Source: an uncultured Pseudomonadota bacterium
Lineage (GTDB): Bacteria > Pseudomonadota > Gammaproteobacteria > Burkholderiales > Thiobacillaceae
DNA: 34,345 nucleotides
Reading direction: 5' to 3'
NCBI GenBank assembly: GCA_903835655.1
Contig: CAILNT010000121.1
Location: 1 to 34,345, forward strand
In this document: piece by piece, positions 23,262 to 32,276 of the stretch
Layout: each line of letters opens with the position of its first letter
Numbering within the stretch: the first letter of the stretch is position 1
The notes under the pieces: model-generated
Seen by the model: only the letters and a program-made list of their open reading frames with translations
Told to the model about the DNA's origin: nothing
Databases searched by the model: none
Made by a program: the position numbers and the translations under genes

Positions 23262-24787
23262 GCATCGAACTCGAACACGAGCTGTTGCGCACCGAACTGG
23301 AGACGCTGTACCAGGTCAGCCAGGTGCTGTCGCGCTCACTCGACCTCAAGGAAACCCTGACCGCGGTGCTGCGCGTATTGCATGACGGGGTCGGCATGGA
23401 ACGCGGCATGGTCAGCCTGGTGGAAAGCGAATCGGGCGAACTCCAGGTCTCGGTCGCGCATGGACTGGCCGGCATATTCACCGAGGACATCCGCTACCGC
23501 CCAGGCGAGGGCGTGGTCGGTCTGATCCTGGAAGAGGGCGAGCCGATCGCGGTGGAGCGCATCGCCGACGAGCCGCGTTTTCTCGGCAAGCTCGGCCTCT
23601 ACGATCCGGAACGCGGCTTCGTCGGCGTCCCCATACGCAGCGGCCGCCAGGTCGTCGGCGTGCTCGCCGCGCAAACCGCTGCGGGCGCGGAAGACCTGCT
23701 CGACGAATACACCCAGTTCATGGAGATGGTCGCCAACCTCATCGGCCAGGCGGTGCGTCTCTCGGCCGACGTGCAGAAGGAACGCCAGGAACTCACCGAG
23801 GAGCGCGACACCCTGCGCCGCACCGTGCGCGGGCAATACGGCTTCGACAACATCATCGGCCACACGCAACCGATGCGCCGGGTGTTCGAACAGGCCCGCC
23901 TGGTCGCAAAATGGAACACCACCGTGCTGATCCGCGGCGAGACCGGCACCGGCAAGGAACTCATCGCCAACGCCATCCACTACAACTCGCCACGGGCCCG
24001 CGCGCCCTTCGTCAAACTCAACTGCGCCGCCCTGCCGGAAAACCTGCTGGAGAGCGAACTCTTCGGCCACGAGAAAGGCGCGTTCACTGGCGCCATGAAT
24101 CAACGCAAGGGCCGCTTCGAGCAGGCCGACGGCGGCACCCTGTTTCTGGACGAAGTCGGCGAAGTCTCCGCCGCTTTCCAATCCAAGCTGCTGCGCGTAT
24201 TGCAGGAGGGCGAGATGGAACGGGTCGGAGGCAACCGTACCATCAAGGTGGACGTGCGCGTCATCGCCGCCACCCACCGCGACATGGAGGGCGAAGTGGC
24301 CGCCGGCCGCTTCCGCGAGGATCTGTATTACCGCCTCAACGTCATGCCCATCTACCTGCCCAGCTTGCGCGAGCGCATGGAAGACATCCCCGACATCGCC
24401 CGTTTCCTGATGGACAAGATCGCCCGCCAGCAAGGCCGGCCACTCAGCCTCACCGACGCGGCGCTACGAGTGTTGATGCACCACGCCTGGCCGGGCAATG
24501 TGCGCGAACTGGAAAACTGCCTGGAACGCGCCGCCGTGCTCACCGAGGTGGAAGTCATCGACCGCGACGCCATCCTGCTGACCGGCATCGAGGAACAGGT
24601 CATGGGCCGCGGCGCCATGCAGAGCGTAGACCTCGACGACCCCAATCTGGATGATCGCGAGCGCGTCATCGCCGCCCTGGAACAGGCCGGCTGGGTCCAA
24701 GCCAAGGCCGCGCGCCTGCTCGACATGACGCCCAGACAGATCGCGTACCGTATCCAGACCTTGAACATCAAGGTGAAGCAACTCTAG
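23258..24787 (+). CDS. nifA: NifA, sigma-54-dependent activator of nif genes
   Basis: The protein has 509 residues. It has an N-terminal GAF domain (about 20-165), a linker helix, then an AAA+ domain with Walker A GETGTGKE (227-234), the sigma-54-contacting GAFTGA loop (274-279) and Walker [10 protein letters not shown] (292-300). The C-terminal Fis-type HTH ([20 protein letters not shown]) recognises TGT-N10-ACA sites. The interdomain linker after the AAA+ domain lacks the Cys pair of oxygen-sensitive NifA proteins, as expected where NifL provides the sensing. ATG 23258 overlaps the nifL stop. Target sites are visible in this window before nifB, iscA/nifF and rnfA. Confidence 0.96.
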   Translation: MSIELEHELLRTELETLYQVSQVLSRSLDLKETLTAVLRVLHDGVGMERGMVSLVESESGELQVSVAHGLAGIFTEDIRYRPGEGVVGLILEEGEPIAVERIADEPRFLGKLGLYDPERGFVGVPIRSGRQVVGVLAAQTAAGAEDLLDEYTQFMEMVANLIGQAVRLSADVQKERQELTEERDTLRRTVRGQYGFDNIIGHTQPMRRVFEQARLVAKWNTTVLIRGETGTGKELIANAIHYNSPRARAPFVKLNCAALPENLLESELFGHEKGAFTGAMNQRKGRFEQADGGTLFLDEVGEVSAAFQSKLLRVLQEGEMERVGGNRTIKVDVRVIAATHRDMEGEVAAGRFREDLYYRLNVMPIYLPSLRERMEDIPDIARFLMDKIARQQGRPLSLTDAALRVLMHHAWPGNVRELENCLERAAVLTEVEVIDRDAILLTGIEEQVMGRGAMQSVDLDDPNLDDRERVIAALEQAGWVQAKAARLLDMTPRQIAYRIQTLNIKVKQL

Positions 24788-24791
24788 CCGC

Positions 24792-25520
24792 TCAGAAACG
24801 CTCGCCCGGGCGCAGGTAGCGCCACAGTCCCGGCGGCAGCTTTCCCAGCGGAATGCTGCCCAGGCGTATGCGCCGGATCGACGCCACCTGCAAGCCCACG
24901 GCCTCGCACATGTGCGCGATCTGCCCGGCTTGTGCGCCCTTCAACGCCACCCGCAAGCGGGTCTCGTTTTGCCAGCTCACCTTGATCGCCGGCGGCGACT
25001 TACCATTGAAACGTATGCCCTGGTTAAGCCGCTTGAGGCCGGCCGGGTCCAGCACTCCCAAGACCTCCACCACGAACTCGTGCTCCACCGACACCGCGTC
25101 CTCGACCAGCTTGCGCGCGACCCGCCAGTCCTGCGTGAATACCACCAGGCCGCTGGCAGCGGCTTCCAGCACTGCGCAGACGGTGAGACGGGTGAAATGC
25201 AGCTTCAGCGGATGGATGCCTGAGGCGTCTTCCGACCACAGCGAATCATGCACCAGACATTGCGCCGCCGGCAGACCCGTGCCGTGCACCCCCGCCTCGT
25301 AGCCCACCGGTTTGTGCAGCAACAGGGTCACCGGCTCGGTCTGTTCGGGACAGGCCAGGGGATCGATCTCGATGGCTTCGTCGGCGACCCGGAACTGCGG
25401 CTCCTCGATCACGACCCCATTCACCCGCACCCAGCCCCCGGTGATGATCTGCTCCGCTTCCCGGCGCGAACAGGCGCGCAGTTCGGCGACACGTTTGGCA
25501 AGGCGGAGTGAGTCGGTCAT
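24792..25520 (-). CDS. RsuA/RluF-family pseudouridine synthase-like protein
   Basis: The protein has 242 residues. An N-terminal S4 RNA-binding domain (RLAKRVAELRACSRREAEQI and WVRVNGVV) is followed by an RsuA-type catalytic domain (VTLLLHKPVGYEAG; the end IRRIRLGSIPLGKLPPGLWR is typical). The catalytic segment, normally GRLDxxTxGL with the essential Asp, reads RLTVCAVLEAAASGLVVFTQ. The best alignment puts Glu119 at the Asp position and loses the Arg. The protein may be an RNA-binding, non-catalytic or altered relative. ATG 25532 is an alternative start. It converges on nifA with only four bases between them. Confidence 0.8.
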   Translation of the reverse strand: MTDSLRLAKRVAELRACSRREAEQIITGGWVRVNGVVIEEPQFRVADEAIEIDPLACPEQTEPVTLLLHKPVGYEAGVHGTGLPAAQCLVHDSLWSEDASGIHPLKLHFTRLTVCAVLEAAASGLVVFTQDWRVARKLVEDAVSVEHEFVVEVLGVLDPAGLKRLNQGIRFNGKSPPAIKVSWQNETRLRVALKGAQAGQIAHMCEAVGLQVASIRRIRLGSIPLGKLPPGLWRYLRPGERF

Positions 25521-26002
25521 GGGCAGCGGCATGAGGGAGCGGATTCCCGAGTCTAACGGGCCTGGATCGAAGCCACATGAACGAAATCCTCCATGCCCGC
25601 CCCCCCGCCGGTGGCCCCTCCCCCTGGCGGCCGAAAGGCGCCCAGTACGCGACAGCAATAAGATGCTGGTTTGCGCGCAAGGCATAGCCTTATATCTGTC
25701 GATATTTTTTACACCCACGACCACAAGGCTGTCGGTTGCGCAGAATTAACCATTAAATATCAATCACATACATATATGGTACGAATATTGCTGATTGCTG
25801 CCGTCGGCCGCCTGCTAGTGACAAGGAAGTCTTCGGGCATTCGTTCAGGGCCGACGGGCCTGTCGTTCGTACCAGGCCGCGTCGCGGCTGGGCACACCGC
25901 ACTCCGGTTGCTTGCCGAGTGGCGCGGGAGAGAACCTCTGCGGGAATCGTGCGCAACCGAGGTTCGTTAATGAGCTTTTCGTGATGATTCGGGAGCAAAC
26001 AA
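25521..26002. other. Non-coding stretch between synthase and PEP-CTERM genes
   Basis: About 480 bases without a convincing gene. The left 150 bases are GC-rich. The section 25690-25790 is clearly AT-rich and holds a weak promoter-like pair (TTAACC, 17 bases, TACATA) at about 25746-25774, pointing towards the PEP-CTERM gene. Open frames in 25671-25970 and on the opposite strand have no recognisable family or good start site. Confidence 0.5.
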
Positions 26003-26695
26003 ATGAAATCTGCAAATAGGGTGCGTACCCTCGTAGCGGCGCTGGCAGTACTCGCGTCGATGGCATCCCCCGCTAACGCCAGCCACACGATCGATTCTGA
26101 CGTAATGATTCTGAAGGACTCGAATGGCGCCACGATGTATTCCGGAACACTGACCGAGGGTGCCAACGGCGACATCAATCCCTACCCCGCCACCGTAACC
26201 ATAGGTCCCAATACCACGATCACGACCTCTGACTTCCTGCTCTTTTCCAGTAACCAGCCAACCACCACACAGAACGATTTCTTTTACACGGTCGGGTTGA
26301 CCGAAGGTCCCGGAAACCAGAACCTCAGCGATGTCGCGATACACGCGCGCTATAACTCACCCGCACTCACCGGACAGCAAGCGGTGACCTACGAATATTG
26401 GGGTATGGTGTCGGAGACCGAGGGCGGGCCGGTTTATGCGGCGAATCAAACCGGAGTGAACGCGTTCATGAGTGCCTTTTACGCGACCCACCCGACGCTG
26501 ACGCCTGGGACCGGGTTCCCAACGAATACATACGCCGGCAGTTTCGCCGAAACGGGCGGCCTACAGGACGTGACAACCGCACTCCATTCGGATCAGGTGC
26601 AGGTGCTCGTGGCATCCGTCCCCGAACCCGAAACCTACGCCCTGGTGCTAGTCGGGTTGGGATTGGTGGGATACGCGGCGCGGCGGCGAGCCTGA
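26003..26695 (+). CDS. PEP-CTERM sorting-domain protein
   Basis: The protein has 230 residues. Residues 1-27 are a signal peptide (MKSANRVRTLVAALAVLASM... NA). The C-terminal 24 residues (PEPETYALVLVGLGLVGYAA then RRRA) form a textbook PEP-CTERM anchor: Pro-Glu-Pro, a hydrophobic helix and an Arg-rich end, cut by an exosortase/EpsH-type enzyme for export to the surface or matrix. The mature part is rich in Thr/Ser/Asn and low in Cys, with no recognised domain. A GGGAGC run lies 10 bases ahead of the start. It stands alone between nif genes and no exosortase is in the window. Confidence 0.88.
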   Translation: MKSANRVRTLVAALAVLASMASPANASHTIDSDVMILKDSNGATMYSGTLTEGANGDINPYPATVTIGPNTTITTSDFLLFSSNQPTTTQNDFFYTVGLTEGPGNQNLSDVAIHARYNSPALTGQQAVTYEYWGMVSETEGGPVYAANQTGVNAFMSAFYATHPTLTPGTGFPTNTYAGSFAETGGLQDVTTALHSDQVQVLVASVPEPETYALVLVGLGLVGYAARRRA

Positions 26696-26712
26696 ACGCG
26701 TCCGTGGCGACA

Positions 26713-26729
26713 AGCCCGCCCGGCGGGCT
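26713..26729. terminator. Hairpin between PEP-CTERM gene and nifF
   Basis: AGCCCGCC and GGCGGGCT form a perfect 8-bp stem with a one-base centre, 18 bases after the PEP-CTERM stop and 52 bases beyond the convergent nifF stop. No T-tract is seen. A two-way terminator is plausible. Confidence 0.45.
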
Positions 26730-26780
26730 CATCGCGTCCACGCGCCGACTACGCCAGGGGCCGGCATGTTGAGCCCAGGG

Positions 26781-27473
<693 letters not shown>

Positions 27474-27492
27474 TTACGGATAGTTTCGGGTC

Positions 27493-27507
27493 TGGCATGG
27501 GGCTTGC
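27493..27507 (+). promoter_or_regulatory. Sigma-54 promoter of iscA-nifU-nifS
   Basis: TGGCATGGGGCTTGC followed by A is a near-ideal -24/-12 element. It lies 38 bases ahead of the iscA(nif) start and includes an ATG that could be mistaken for a start codon. Confidence 0.9.
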
Positions 27508-27544
27508 AAAACCCTGTTCAACGCCACCACGTCAGGAGCTCGAC

Positions 27545-27868
27545 ATGATCACCCTCACCCCTTCCGCCCTATCCGCGATCGACAAGTTCATCAAGGGGGC
27601 GGCAACGCCCGTGGCCGGACTACGCATCGCCATCTCCGGTGGTGGTTGTTCCGGCTTCCAGTACGGCATGAAACTGGAAGAAACCCGGGCCGAGGATGAT
27701 CTGGTCGTCGAGATGGGTGGGGTCACCTTGCTGGTCGATGCCTTCTCCGCACCGCTGCTCGCCGGCGTCACCGTCGATTTCATCGACAGCTTGAACGGCT
27801 CCGGCTTCAAGTTCGTCAATCCGAACGCGAGCAGCAGTTGCGCGTGCGGCTCCTCCTTCTCTGCCTGA
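27545..27868 (+). CDS. iscA: Nif-type IscA iron-sulfur assembly protein
   Basis: This A-type carrier (107 residues) binds iron or iron-sulfur clusters and hands them on; in nif operons it serves nitrogenase cluster assembly. The three ligand cysteines are present: Cys35 in SGGGCSGFQYG and Cys99/Cys101 in SSSCACGSS. The start at 27545 follows AGGAG (27534-27538). The longer frame starting at 27497 lies within the sigma-54 promoter and is not translated. It is first in the iscA-nifU-nifS operon. Confidence 0.93.
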   Translation: MITLTPSALSAIDKFIKGAATPVAGLRIAISGGGCSGFQYGMKLEETRAEDDLVVEMGGVTLLVDAFSAPLLAGVTVDFIDSLNGSGFKFVNPNASSSCACGSSFSA

Positions 27869-27891
27869 AAGCGTTCATTCCATGAACGCTT
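27869..27891 (+). terminator. Perfect 10-bp inverted repeat after iscA(nif)
   Basis: AAGCGTTCAT and ATGAACGCTT pair exactly around a three-base loop, starting right after the iscA stop codon. No T-tract follows, so it is better read as an mRNA processing or stability hairpin, or a partial terminator, inside the operon. Confidence 0.5.
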
Positions 27892-27940
27892 ACTCCCTCA
27901 CCCCCAGTCTCTCTCCCGCCCGCGGGCGAGGCGAGCAGCA
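27892..27940. repeat. CTCTCCC-type dispersed repeat between iscA and nifU
   Basis: TACTCCCTCACCCCCAGTCT continues into CTCTCCCGCCCGCGGGCGAG, a degenerate version of the CTCACCCCAACCCTCTCCCG element found intact at 28937-28972. Confidence 0.6.
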
Positions 27941-27977
27941 CGCGTCGCTGCGCGACGACACCTATTAGGAGCCCGCC

Positions 27978-28871
27978 ATGTGGGACTACTCGGACAAGGT
28001 CAAGGAACACTTCTTCAGCCCGCGCAACGCCGGTGCACTGGAAGATGCCAATGCAGTGGGCGACGTCGGGTCGCTGAATTGCGGTGACGCCCTGCGACTG
28101 ATGCTCAAGGTCGATGCCGACACGCAAACCATCCAGGATGCCCGCTTCCAGACTTTCGGCTGCGGTTCGGCCATCGCCTCCAGCTCGGCCTTGACCGAGA
28201 TCATCAAGGGCATGAAGCTGGACGATGCGCTCAAGGTCAGCAACCAGGACATCGCCGATTATCTCGATGGTCTGCCACCGGAAAAGATGCACTGTTCGGT
28301 GATGGGCCGGGAGGCCTTGCAGGCGGCCATTGCCAACTTCCGAGGCGAGGTCTGGAATGATGACCATGAGGAAGGCGCGCTGATCTGCAAGTGCTTCGCC
28401 ATCGACGCCGTGCTGATCGAGGAAACCGTGCGCGCCAATAGTCTCTCCACGGTCGAGGACGTGATCAACTACACCAAGGCCGGCGGCGGCTGCTCCTCCT
28501 GTCATGAAGGCATCGAGGAAATCCTGGTGAAAGTGCTGGCGGAGCGCGGCGAGACCTTCAGCCCGCACAACGTGGAATTGCCCGAAGCGGCAAAGCCTGC
28601 GAAGTTGACCAACTTGCAGCGCATCAAACGTATCGAATCCGTCCTGGATTCGGTACGTCCACAACTGCAACGCGACCACGGCGACATCGAACTGGTCGAT
28701 GTCGATGGCAAGACCATCTACGTCAACATGACCGGCGCCTGCGCCGGCTGCCAGATGGAAGCCATGACCTTGCAAGGCATCCAGGAAAAGCTGATGGCGG
28801 ACCTGGGCGAGTTCGTGAAGCTCGTTCCCAGCCGCGCCGGCTCGCTTTCGAGAGCGGCGAGCCGTCCTTAA
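27978..28871 (+). CDS. nifU: NifU iron-sulfur cluster scaffold
   Basis: NifU (297 residues) builds clusters for nitrogenase with sulfur from NifS. Three domains are visible: an IscU-like part with Cys35, Cys62 and Cys106; a [2Fe-2S] domain with Cys137, Cys139, Cys172 and Cys175; and a C-terminal Nfu domain with Cys255/Cys258 ([16 protein letters not shown]). AGGAG lies at 27967-27971 ahead of the start. The last dozen residues ([12 protein letters not shown]) come from a hairpin repeat (28839-28863), so the native end was probably shorter. Confidence 0.96.
   Translation: MWDYSDKVKEHFFSPRNAGALEDANAVGDVGSLNCGDALRLMLKVDADTQTIQDARFQTFGCGSAIASSSALTEIIKGMKLDDALKVSNQDIADYLDGLPPEKMHCSVMGREALQAAIANFRGEVWNDDHEEGALICKCFAIDAVLIEETVRANSLSTVEDVINYTKAGGGCSSCHEGIEEILVKVLAERGETFSPHNVELPEAAKPAKLTNLQRIKRIESVLDSVRPQLQRDHGDIELVDVDGKTIYVNMTGACAGCQMEAMTLQGIQEKLMADLGEFVKLVPSRAGSLSRAASRP
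28839..28863. repeat. Inverted repeat forming the nifU 3' end
   Basis: GGCTCGC (28839-28845) pairs with GCGAGCC (28857-28863) around TTTCGAGAGCG. It codes for the unusual Ser/Ala/Arg tail of NifU. Confidence 0.55.
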
Positions 28872-28872
28872 G

Positions 28873-28975
28873 CCGACTCCCTCCCCAGAAACTGGGGGAG
28901 GGGCGCTCTCGAACGCACCAAATTCACAATTGAATTCTCTCACCCCAACCCTCTCCCGCCTGTGGGAGAGGGAGT
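28873..28975. repeat. Cluster of palindromic repeats between nifU and nifS
   Basis: Three hairpins lie here: CTCCCTCCCCAG/CTGGGGGAGGGG (28877-28903), AATTCA/TGAATT (28921-28936) and CTCTCCC/GGGAGAG (28951-28970). The last belongs to the CTCACCCCAACCCTCTCCCG family of dispersed elements. Confidence 0.65.
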
Positions 28976-28991
28976 AACGACTGGAGCCCCC

Positions 28992-30197
28992 ATGGACGGT
29001 ATCTACCTCGACAACAACGCCACCACCCGCGTCGACGACGCCGTGGTGGCCGCCATGCTGCCCTTCTTCAGCGAGCAGTTCGGCAACCCATCCTCCATGC
29101 ACAGCTTCGGCAACAAGGTCGGGCTGGCGATCAAGAAGGCGCGCATGCAGGTGCAGGAACTGCTGGGTGCGGAACACGAATCGGAGATCATCTTCACCTC
29201 CTGCGGCACGGAATCCGATTCCACCGCGCTGCTCTCCGCCGTCAAGGCCAATCCCGAGAAAAAGGAAATCATCACCACCGTGCTGGAACACCCGGCCATC
29301 CTCGCCCAGTGCTCGCACCTGGAAAAAGAGGGGTACAAAATCCACACCCTGAAGGTGGACGAAAAAGGCCGACTGGATCTGGACGAATACGCCAGGCTGC
29401 TGTCCGACCGCGTCGCCGTAGTCTCCGCGATGTGGGCCAACAACGAAACCGGCAGCTACTTCCCGGTCCTCAAGATGGCCGAAATGGCCCATGCCGCCGG
29501 CGTCCTGTTCCACAGCGACGCGGTGCAGGCCGTGGGCAAGGTGCCGATCGACCTGAAGAACAGCAAGATCGACATGCTTTCCCTCTCGGGGCACAAACTG
29601 CACGCACCCAAGGGCATAGGCGTGCTCTACCTGAAACGCGGCGTGCGCTTCCGCCCTCTGCTGCGCGGCGGCAACCAGGAACGCGGCCGCCGTGCCGGCA
29701 CCGAAAACACCGCGTCCATCGTCGCCCTGGGGGTAGCCTGCGAACTGGCACAGGCCGCCATGCACTACGAAAACACCGAAGTCAGACGCCTGCGCGACAA
29801 GCTGGAAGCCGGCATCCTGGCCCGCGTGCCGCGCGCCTTCGCCACCGGCGACGTGGACAACCGCCTACCCAACACCAGCAACATCGCCTTCGAATTCATC
29901 GAGGGTGAGGCCATCTTGTTGCTGCTCAACAAGTTCGGTATCGCCGCTTCCAGCGGATCGGCCTGTACCTCCGGCAGCCTGGAGCCGTCTCACGTCATGC
30001 GCGCCATGGGCATCCCCTACACCGCAGCCCACGGCACCACGCGATTCTCGCTTTCGCGCTACACCACCGAAGCCGAGATCGACCGCGTCATCCAGGTCAC
30101 TCCGGGCATCGTCGCCCAGCTCAGGAAGATCTCGCCCTACTGGGGTGAAACCGGGCCCGTGGCGGAGGACAAGGCCTTCGCACCGGTCTACGCCTGA
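28992..30197 (+). CDS. nifS: NifS cysteine desulfurase
   Basis: NifS (401 residues) removes sulfur from cysteine with pyridoxal phosphate and passes it to NifU. ATG 28992 follows GGAG and gives MDGIYLDNNATTRVDDAVVA; an earlier in-frame start at 28962 lies in a repeat. PLP Lys is Lys202 (SLSGHKLHAPKG), and the active-site Cys is Cys325 in SSGSACTSGSLEPSHVMRAM. Both residue numbers match those of the well-studied Azotobacter NifS. All substrate-binding motifs look intact (NNETGS, RAGTENT). Confidence 0.97.
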   Translation: MDGIYLDNNATTRVDDAVVAAMLPFFSEQFGNPSSMHSFGNKVGLAIKKARMQVQELLGAEHESEIIFTSCGTESDSTALLSAVKANPEKKEIITTVLEHPAILAQCSHLEKEGYKIHTLKVDEKGRLDLDEYARLLSDRVAVVSAMWANNETGSYFPVLKMAEMAHAAGVLFHSDAVQAVGKVPIDLKNSKIDMLSLSGHKLHAPKGIGVLYLKRGVRFRPLLRGGNQERGRRAGTENTASIVALGVACELAQAAMHYENTEVRRLRDKLEAGILARVPRAFATGDVDNRLPNTSNIAFEFIEGEAILLLLNKFGIAASSGSACTSGSLEPSHVMRAMGIPYTAAHGTTRFSLSRYTTEAEIDRVIQVTPGIVAQLRKISPYWGETGPVAEDKAFAPVYA

Positions 30198-30259
30198 GGC
30201 GCGTCGCTGCCAAGGCCGCAGCTACCCATCCTTACCAGGAGAACGGCGCGGCAGCGACT

Positions 30260-30265
30260 TACAAT
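30260..30265 (+). promoter_or_regulatory. Possible -10 element before the transglutaminase-like gene
   Basis: TACAAT lies 24 bases ahead of the start codon, in the 90-base gap after nifS. No clear -35 is seen, so read-through from nifS is also possible. Confidence 0.3.
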
Positions 30266-30288
30266 ACGGCGCTACCGGACGCGCCCTC

Positions 30289-31167
30289 ATGCTCAGACTG
30301 AAATTCTCGATCGAACTGGATTACGAAATCGACCCACCCGGCTGCGATTTCATTTTCAGCATCCATGCCGCGCAAACCCCACAGCAGATCGTGGTGAGCG
30401 AGTCGCTGCTCATCAGCCAGAGCCTGCCGAGCCATTCCTATACCGACCCGGTGACGCACACGCGTTTTCTGCGGCTCAAGGCCTACGCCGGAGCGCTGAC
30501 GGTGCGCTATGACGCCAGCGTGGACCTGGACCACCATACCGCGCACCCGGCACAGCTTGCCGAGGTGGCCGTGGCCAATCTGCCGGGGGCGGTGTTGCCC
30601 TACCTCTACCCGAGCCGCTATTGCCAGTCTGACCGCCTGCACCGGCTGGCGGTCAAGGAGTTTGGCCGGTTACGCCAGGGATACGAGCGTGTACAGGCGA
30701 TCCGCGACTGGGTGTTGAATCGCGTCACTTTCCTCTCCAATTCCTCCACCGGCAACACCAGCGCAGTAGACACCCTGGTGGAAGAAGTCGGCGTATGCCG
30801 CGATTTTGCCCATTTGATGATCGCCCTGTGCCGCGCGGTCAACATCCCGGCCCGCTTCGTCACCGGCATCGACTATGGCGCCAGCCCGATCCTGGGACCG
30901 ACCGACTTCCATGCCTATGTCGAGGTGTATCTGGGTGACCGCTGGTACATCTTCGATCCATCGGGCGTTGCCATCCCGATGGGTTTCGTGCGTTTTTGCA
31001 CCGGTCTCGATGCCGCCGACTCGGCCATCGCCACCCTCTTTGGCGGCGTGCGCGGAACCGCTCCGGTCATCCAGATCGAAGCCATCCCCAATGCCCTGGG
31101 CGAGTTGGTGATCCCCAGGCACGTACCCTATGCGCTATCCACCGACGGGCAAGTCGAGCGTGACTGA
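30289..31167 (+). CDS. Transglutaminase-like cysteine protease/peptidase family protein
   Basis: The protein has 292 residues. The N-terminal half is a beta-rich domain (LRLKFSIELDYEIDPPGCDF, TRFLRLKAYAGALTVRYDAS) typical of this bacterial transglutaminase-like group. The C-terminal half is the transglutaminase core with the triad Cys170 (EEVGVCRDFAHLMIALCRAV), His208 (TDFHAYVEVYLGDRW) and Asp223 (YIFDPSG). Such proteins hydrolyse or modify peptide or amide bonds; the substrate here is unknown. There is no signal peptide. The ATG at 30289 is used because upstream codons overlap nifS out of frame. The 3' end overlaps the convergent methyltransferase-like gene by 33 bases. Confidence 0.88.
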   Translation: MLRLKFSIELDYEIDPPGCDFIFSIHAAQTPQQIVVSESLLISQSLPSHSYTDPVTHTRFLRLKAYAGALTVRYDASVDLDHHTAHPAQLAEVAVANLPGAVLPYLYPSRYCQSDRLHRLAVKEFGRLRQGYERVQAIRDWVLNRVTFLSNSSTGNTSAVDTLVEEVGVCRDFAHLMIALCRAVNIPARFVTGIDYGASPILGPTDFHAYVEVYLGDRWYIFDPSGVAIPMGFVRFCTGLDAADSAIATLFGGVRGTAPVIQIEAIPNALGELVIPRHVPYALSTDGQVERD

Positions 31168-32100
31168 AGATCGGGCCCCGGGCGTCGTCGCCCGATCATG
31201 CCGTGTGAATAACAGCACCACAGAGCCCAGTTCGGGGGGCAGGACCAGCCGGCCCAGAGCCTCATCAGGCTCCAGCGCGAAGCGCGTCTGGCTTTCGTAA
31301 TCCGGCCAGTTGCCGCTGGCAAAGCGGTGTTGGCTGGAGATCACGATGTACAGCTCGACGCTGGGCGTGGTGAAGACCTCACGCTCGAAGGTATTGCACG
31401 CCGGCGGCCAGGAACAGATGACCACCCTGGGGGCATACTGGCGCAGGGCCGTGCGCGCATCCATGCGAACCACGTCGGCCGGGTAGCGAATCCGGTCCGG
31501 CCAGCTATGGTCGTCGGTGGCATCGATCTCGACGCCACCGGAGCGCAGGAAGCGCGACAAGGTACCGTCGCCCGCCGCGATCTCCAGGGTGGACCGGTCG
31601 CCGATCAACTCCGCCAGGCGCGCCACCAGCTCCCGCGTGTAGAAGCAGTAGATCCCCTTGCGCTCCACCAGCGGCATCAGGAAGCGCTTCTGCCAGACCA
31701 GGGGCCAGAGCAGCCGAAACCAGAACCGCGAAATCGGCTTGCGCTCGAAGCCACGCCGGAACAGCAGCCTTTGCGCCAACAGACCGTTGAACAGATTGAA
31801 CCGCACCTTGCCGCTGGCCTGCCCGGTCGCCAGCGCCAGCGAGTGGCTTTCCAGGACGAGCGCGGTCATGCGCTGCTTGATGGCGGCGCGCACGAATCGC
31901 GCCTGCGCGAGGGCGCGGTTTTTTCCACTCGCCTCCGGCGTGGACTGCAATAAGGCATGCAGACGCGCATGGTCGCGCCGCGACAAGGCCTCGCCCAGTT
32001 CCTGCTCCAACTCCTCCCAGATGTCCGGATAGGCCTCGCGCAGCGCCGCCAGCGTCGGCTTGCTGCGCAGCCAGGTGAGGGGAGATTCGACGGGTTTCAT
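31135..32100 (-). CDS. Class I SAM-dependent methyltransferase-like protein
   Basis: The protein has 321 residues. A SAM-binding motif I lies at residues 172-182 (LEIAAGDGTLSRF), preceded by CFYTRELVARLAELIGDRST and followed by an acidic loop (VEIDATDDHSWPD). The motif IV region reads PRVVICSWPPACNTFE. The N-terminal 150 residues are helical and basic (ALSRRDHARLHALLQS, RLLFRRGFERKPISRFWFRL) and match no family I recognise. The target is unknown. It starts 20 bases from a NifA site of nifB but has no sigma-54 promoter of its own strand in that gap. Its 3' end runs into the transglutaminase-like gene. Confidence 0.75.
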   Translation of the reverse strand: MKPVESPLTWLRSKPTLAALREAYPDIWEELEQELGEALSRRDHARLHALLQSTPEASGKNRALAQARFVRAAIKQRMTALVLESHSLALATGQASGKVRFNLFNGLLAQRLLFRRGFERKPISRFWFRLLWPLVWQKRFLMPLVERKGIYCFYTRELVARLAELIGDRSTLEIAAGDGTLSRFLRSGGVEIDATDDHSWPDRIRYPADVVRMDARTALRQYAPRVVICSWPPACNTFEREVFTTPSVELYIVISSQHRFASGNWPDYESQTRFALEPDEALGRLVLPPELGSVVLLFTRHDRATTPGARSSVTLDLPVGG

Positions 32101-32119
32101 CGGGCGAGTATCGCGGCTT

Positions 32120-32135
32120 TGTCGGCTTCACCACA
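32120..32135 (+). promoter_or_regulatory. NifA upstream activator site 1 of nifB
   Basis: Perfect TGT-N10-ACA (TGTCGGCTTCACCACA), about 95 bases before the -24 element. Confidence 0.82.
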
Positions 32136-32152
32136 AGCGCGCCGCCGCGGCC

Positions 32153-32168
32153 TGTGCCGTTTCTGACA
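32153..32168 (+). promoter_or_regulatory. NifA upstream activator site 2 of nifB
   Basis: Perfect TGT-N10-ACA (TGTGCCGTTTCTGACA), 33 bases after site 1. That is about three helical turns, so both lie on the same DNA face. Confidence 0.82.
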
Positions 32169-32229
32169 GAGGCCGCGCGGCAAACACAGGGTTCACCATG
32201 GAAACAAGGAGATAACGAAGTTAACGTCC

Positions 32230-32244
32230 AGGCACGGGGCTTGC
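32230..32244 (+). promoter_or_regulatory. Sigma-54 promoter of nifB
   Basis: AGGCACGGGGCTTGC followed by A is a near-ideal -24/-12 element. Transcription would begin near 32256, which excludes the longer open frame and sets the nifB start at GTG 32277. Confidence 0.9.
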
Positions 32245-32276
32245 AAGAGTCGGGTCGTCAACTTCCGGAGACACCC

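Noticed and set aside
25671-25970. Possible 99-residue gene before the PEP-CTERM gene
   Set aside because: No family, poor start context, and codon pattern does not favour this frame.
27497-27544. ATG at 27497 as iscA start
   Set aside because: The codon lies inside the -24/-12 promoter element, so it is not transcribed as a start; 27545 has AGGAG ahead of it.
27816-29765. Very long minus-strand open frame over nifU and nifS
   Set aside because: It mirrors codon bias of the strongly supported nifU/nifS genes and has no domain.
32154-32276. Upstream GTG start of nifB at 32154
   Set aside because: It lies in the second NifA site and upstream of the sigma-54 promoter.
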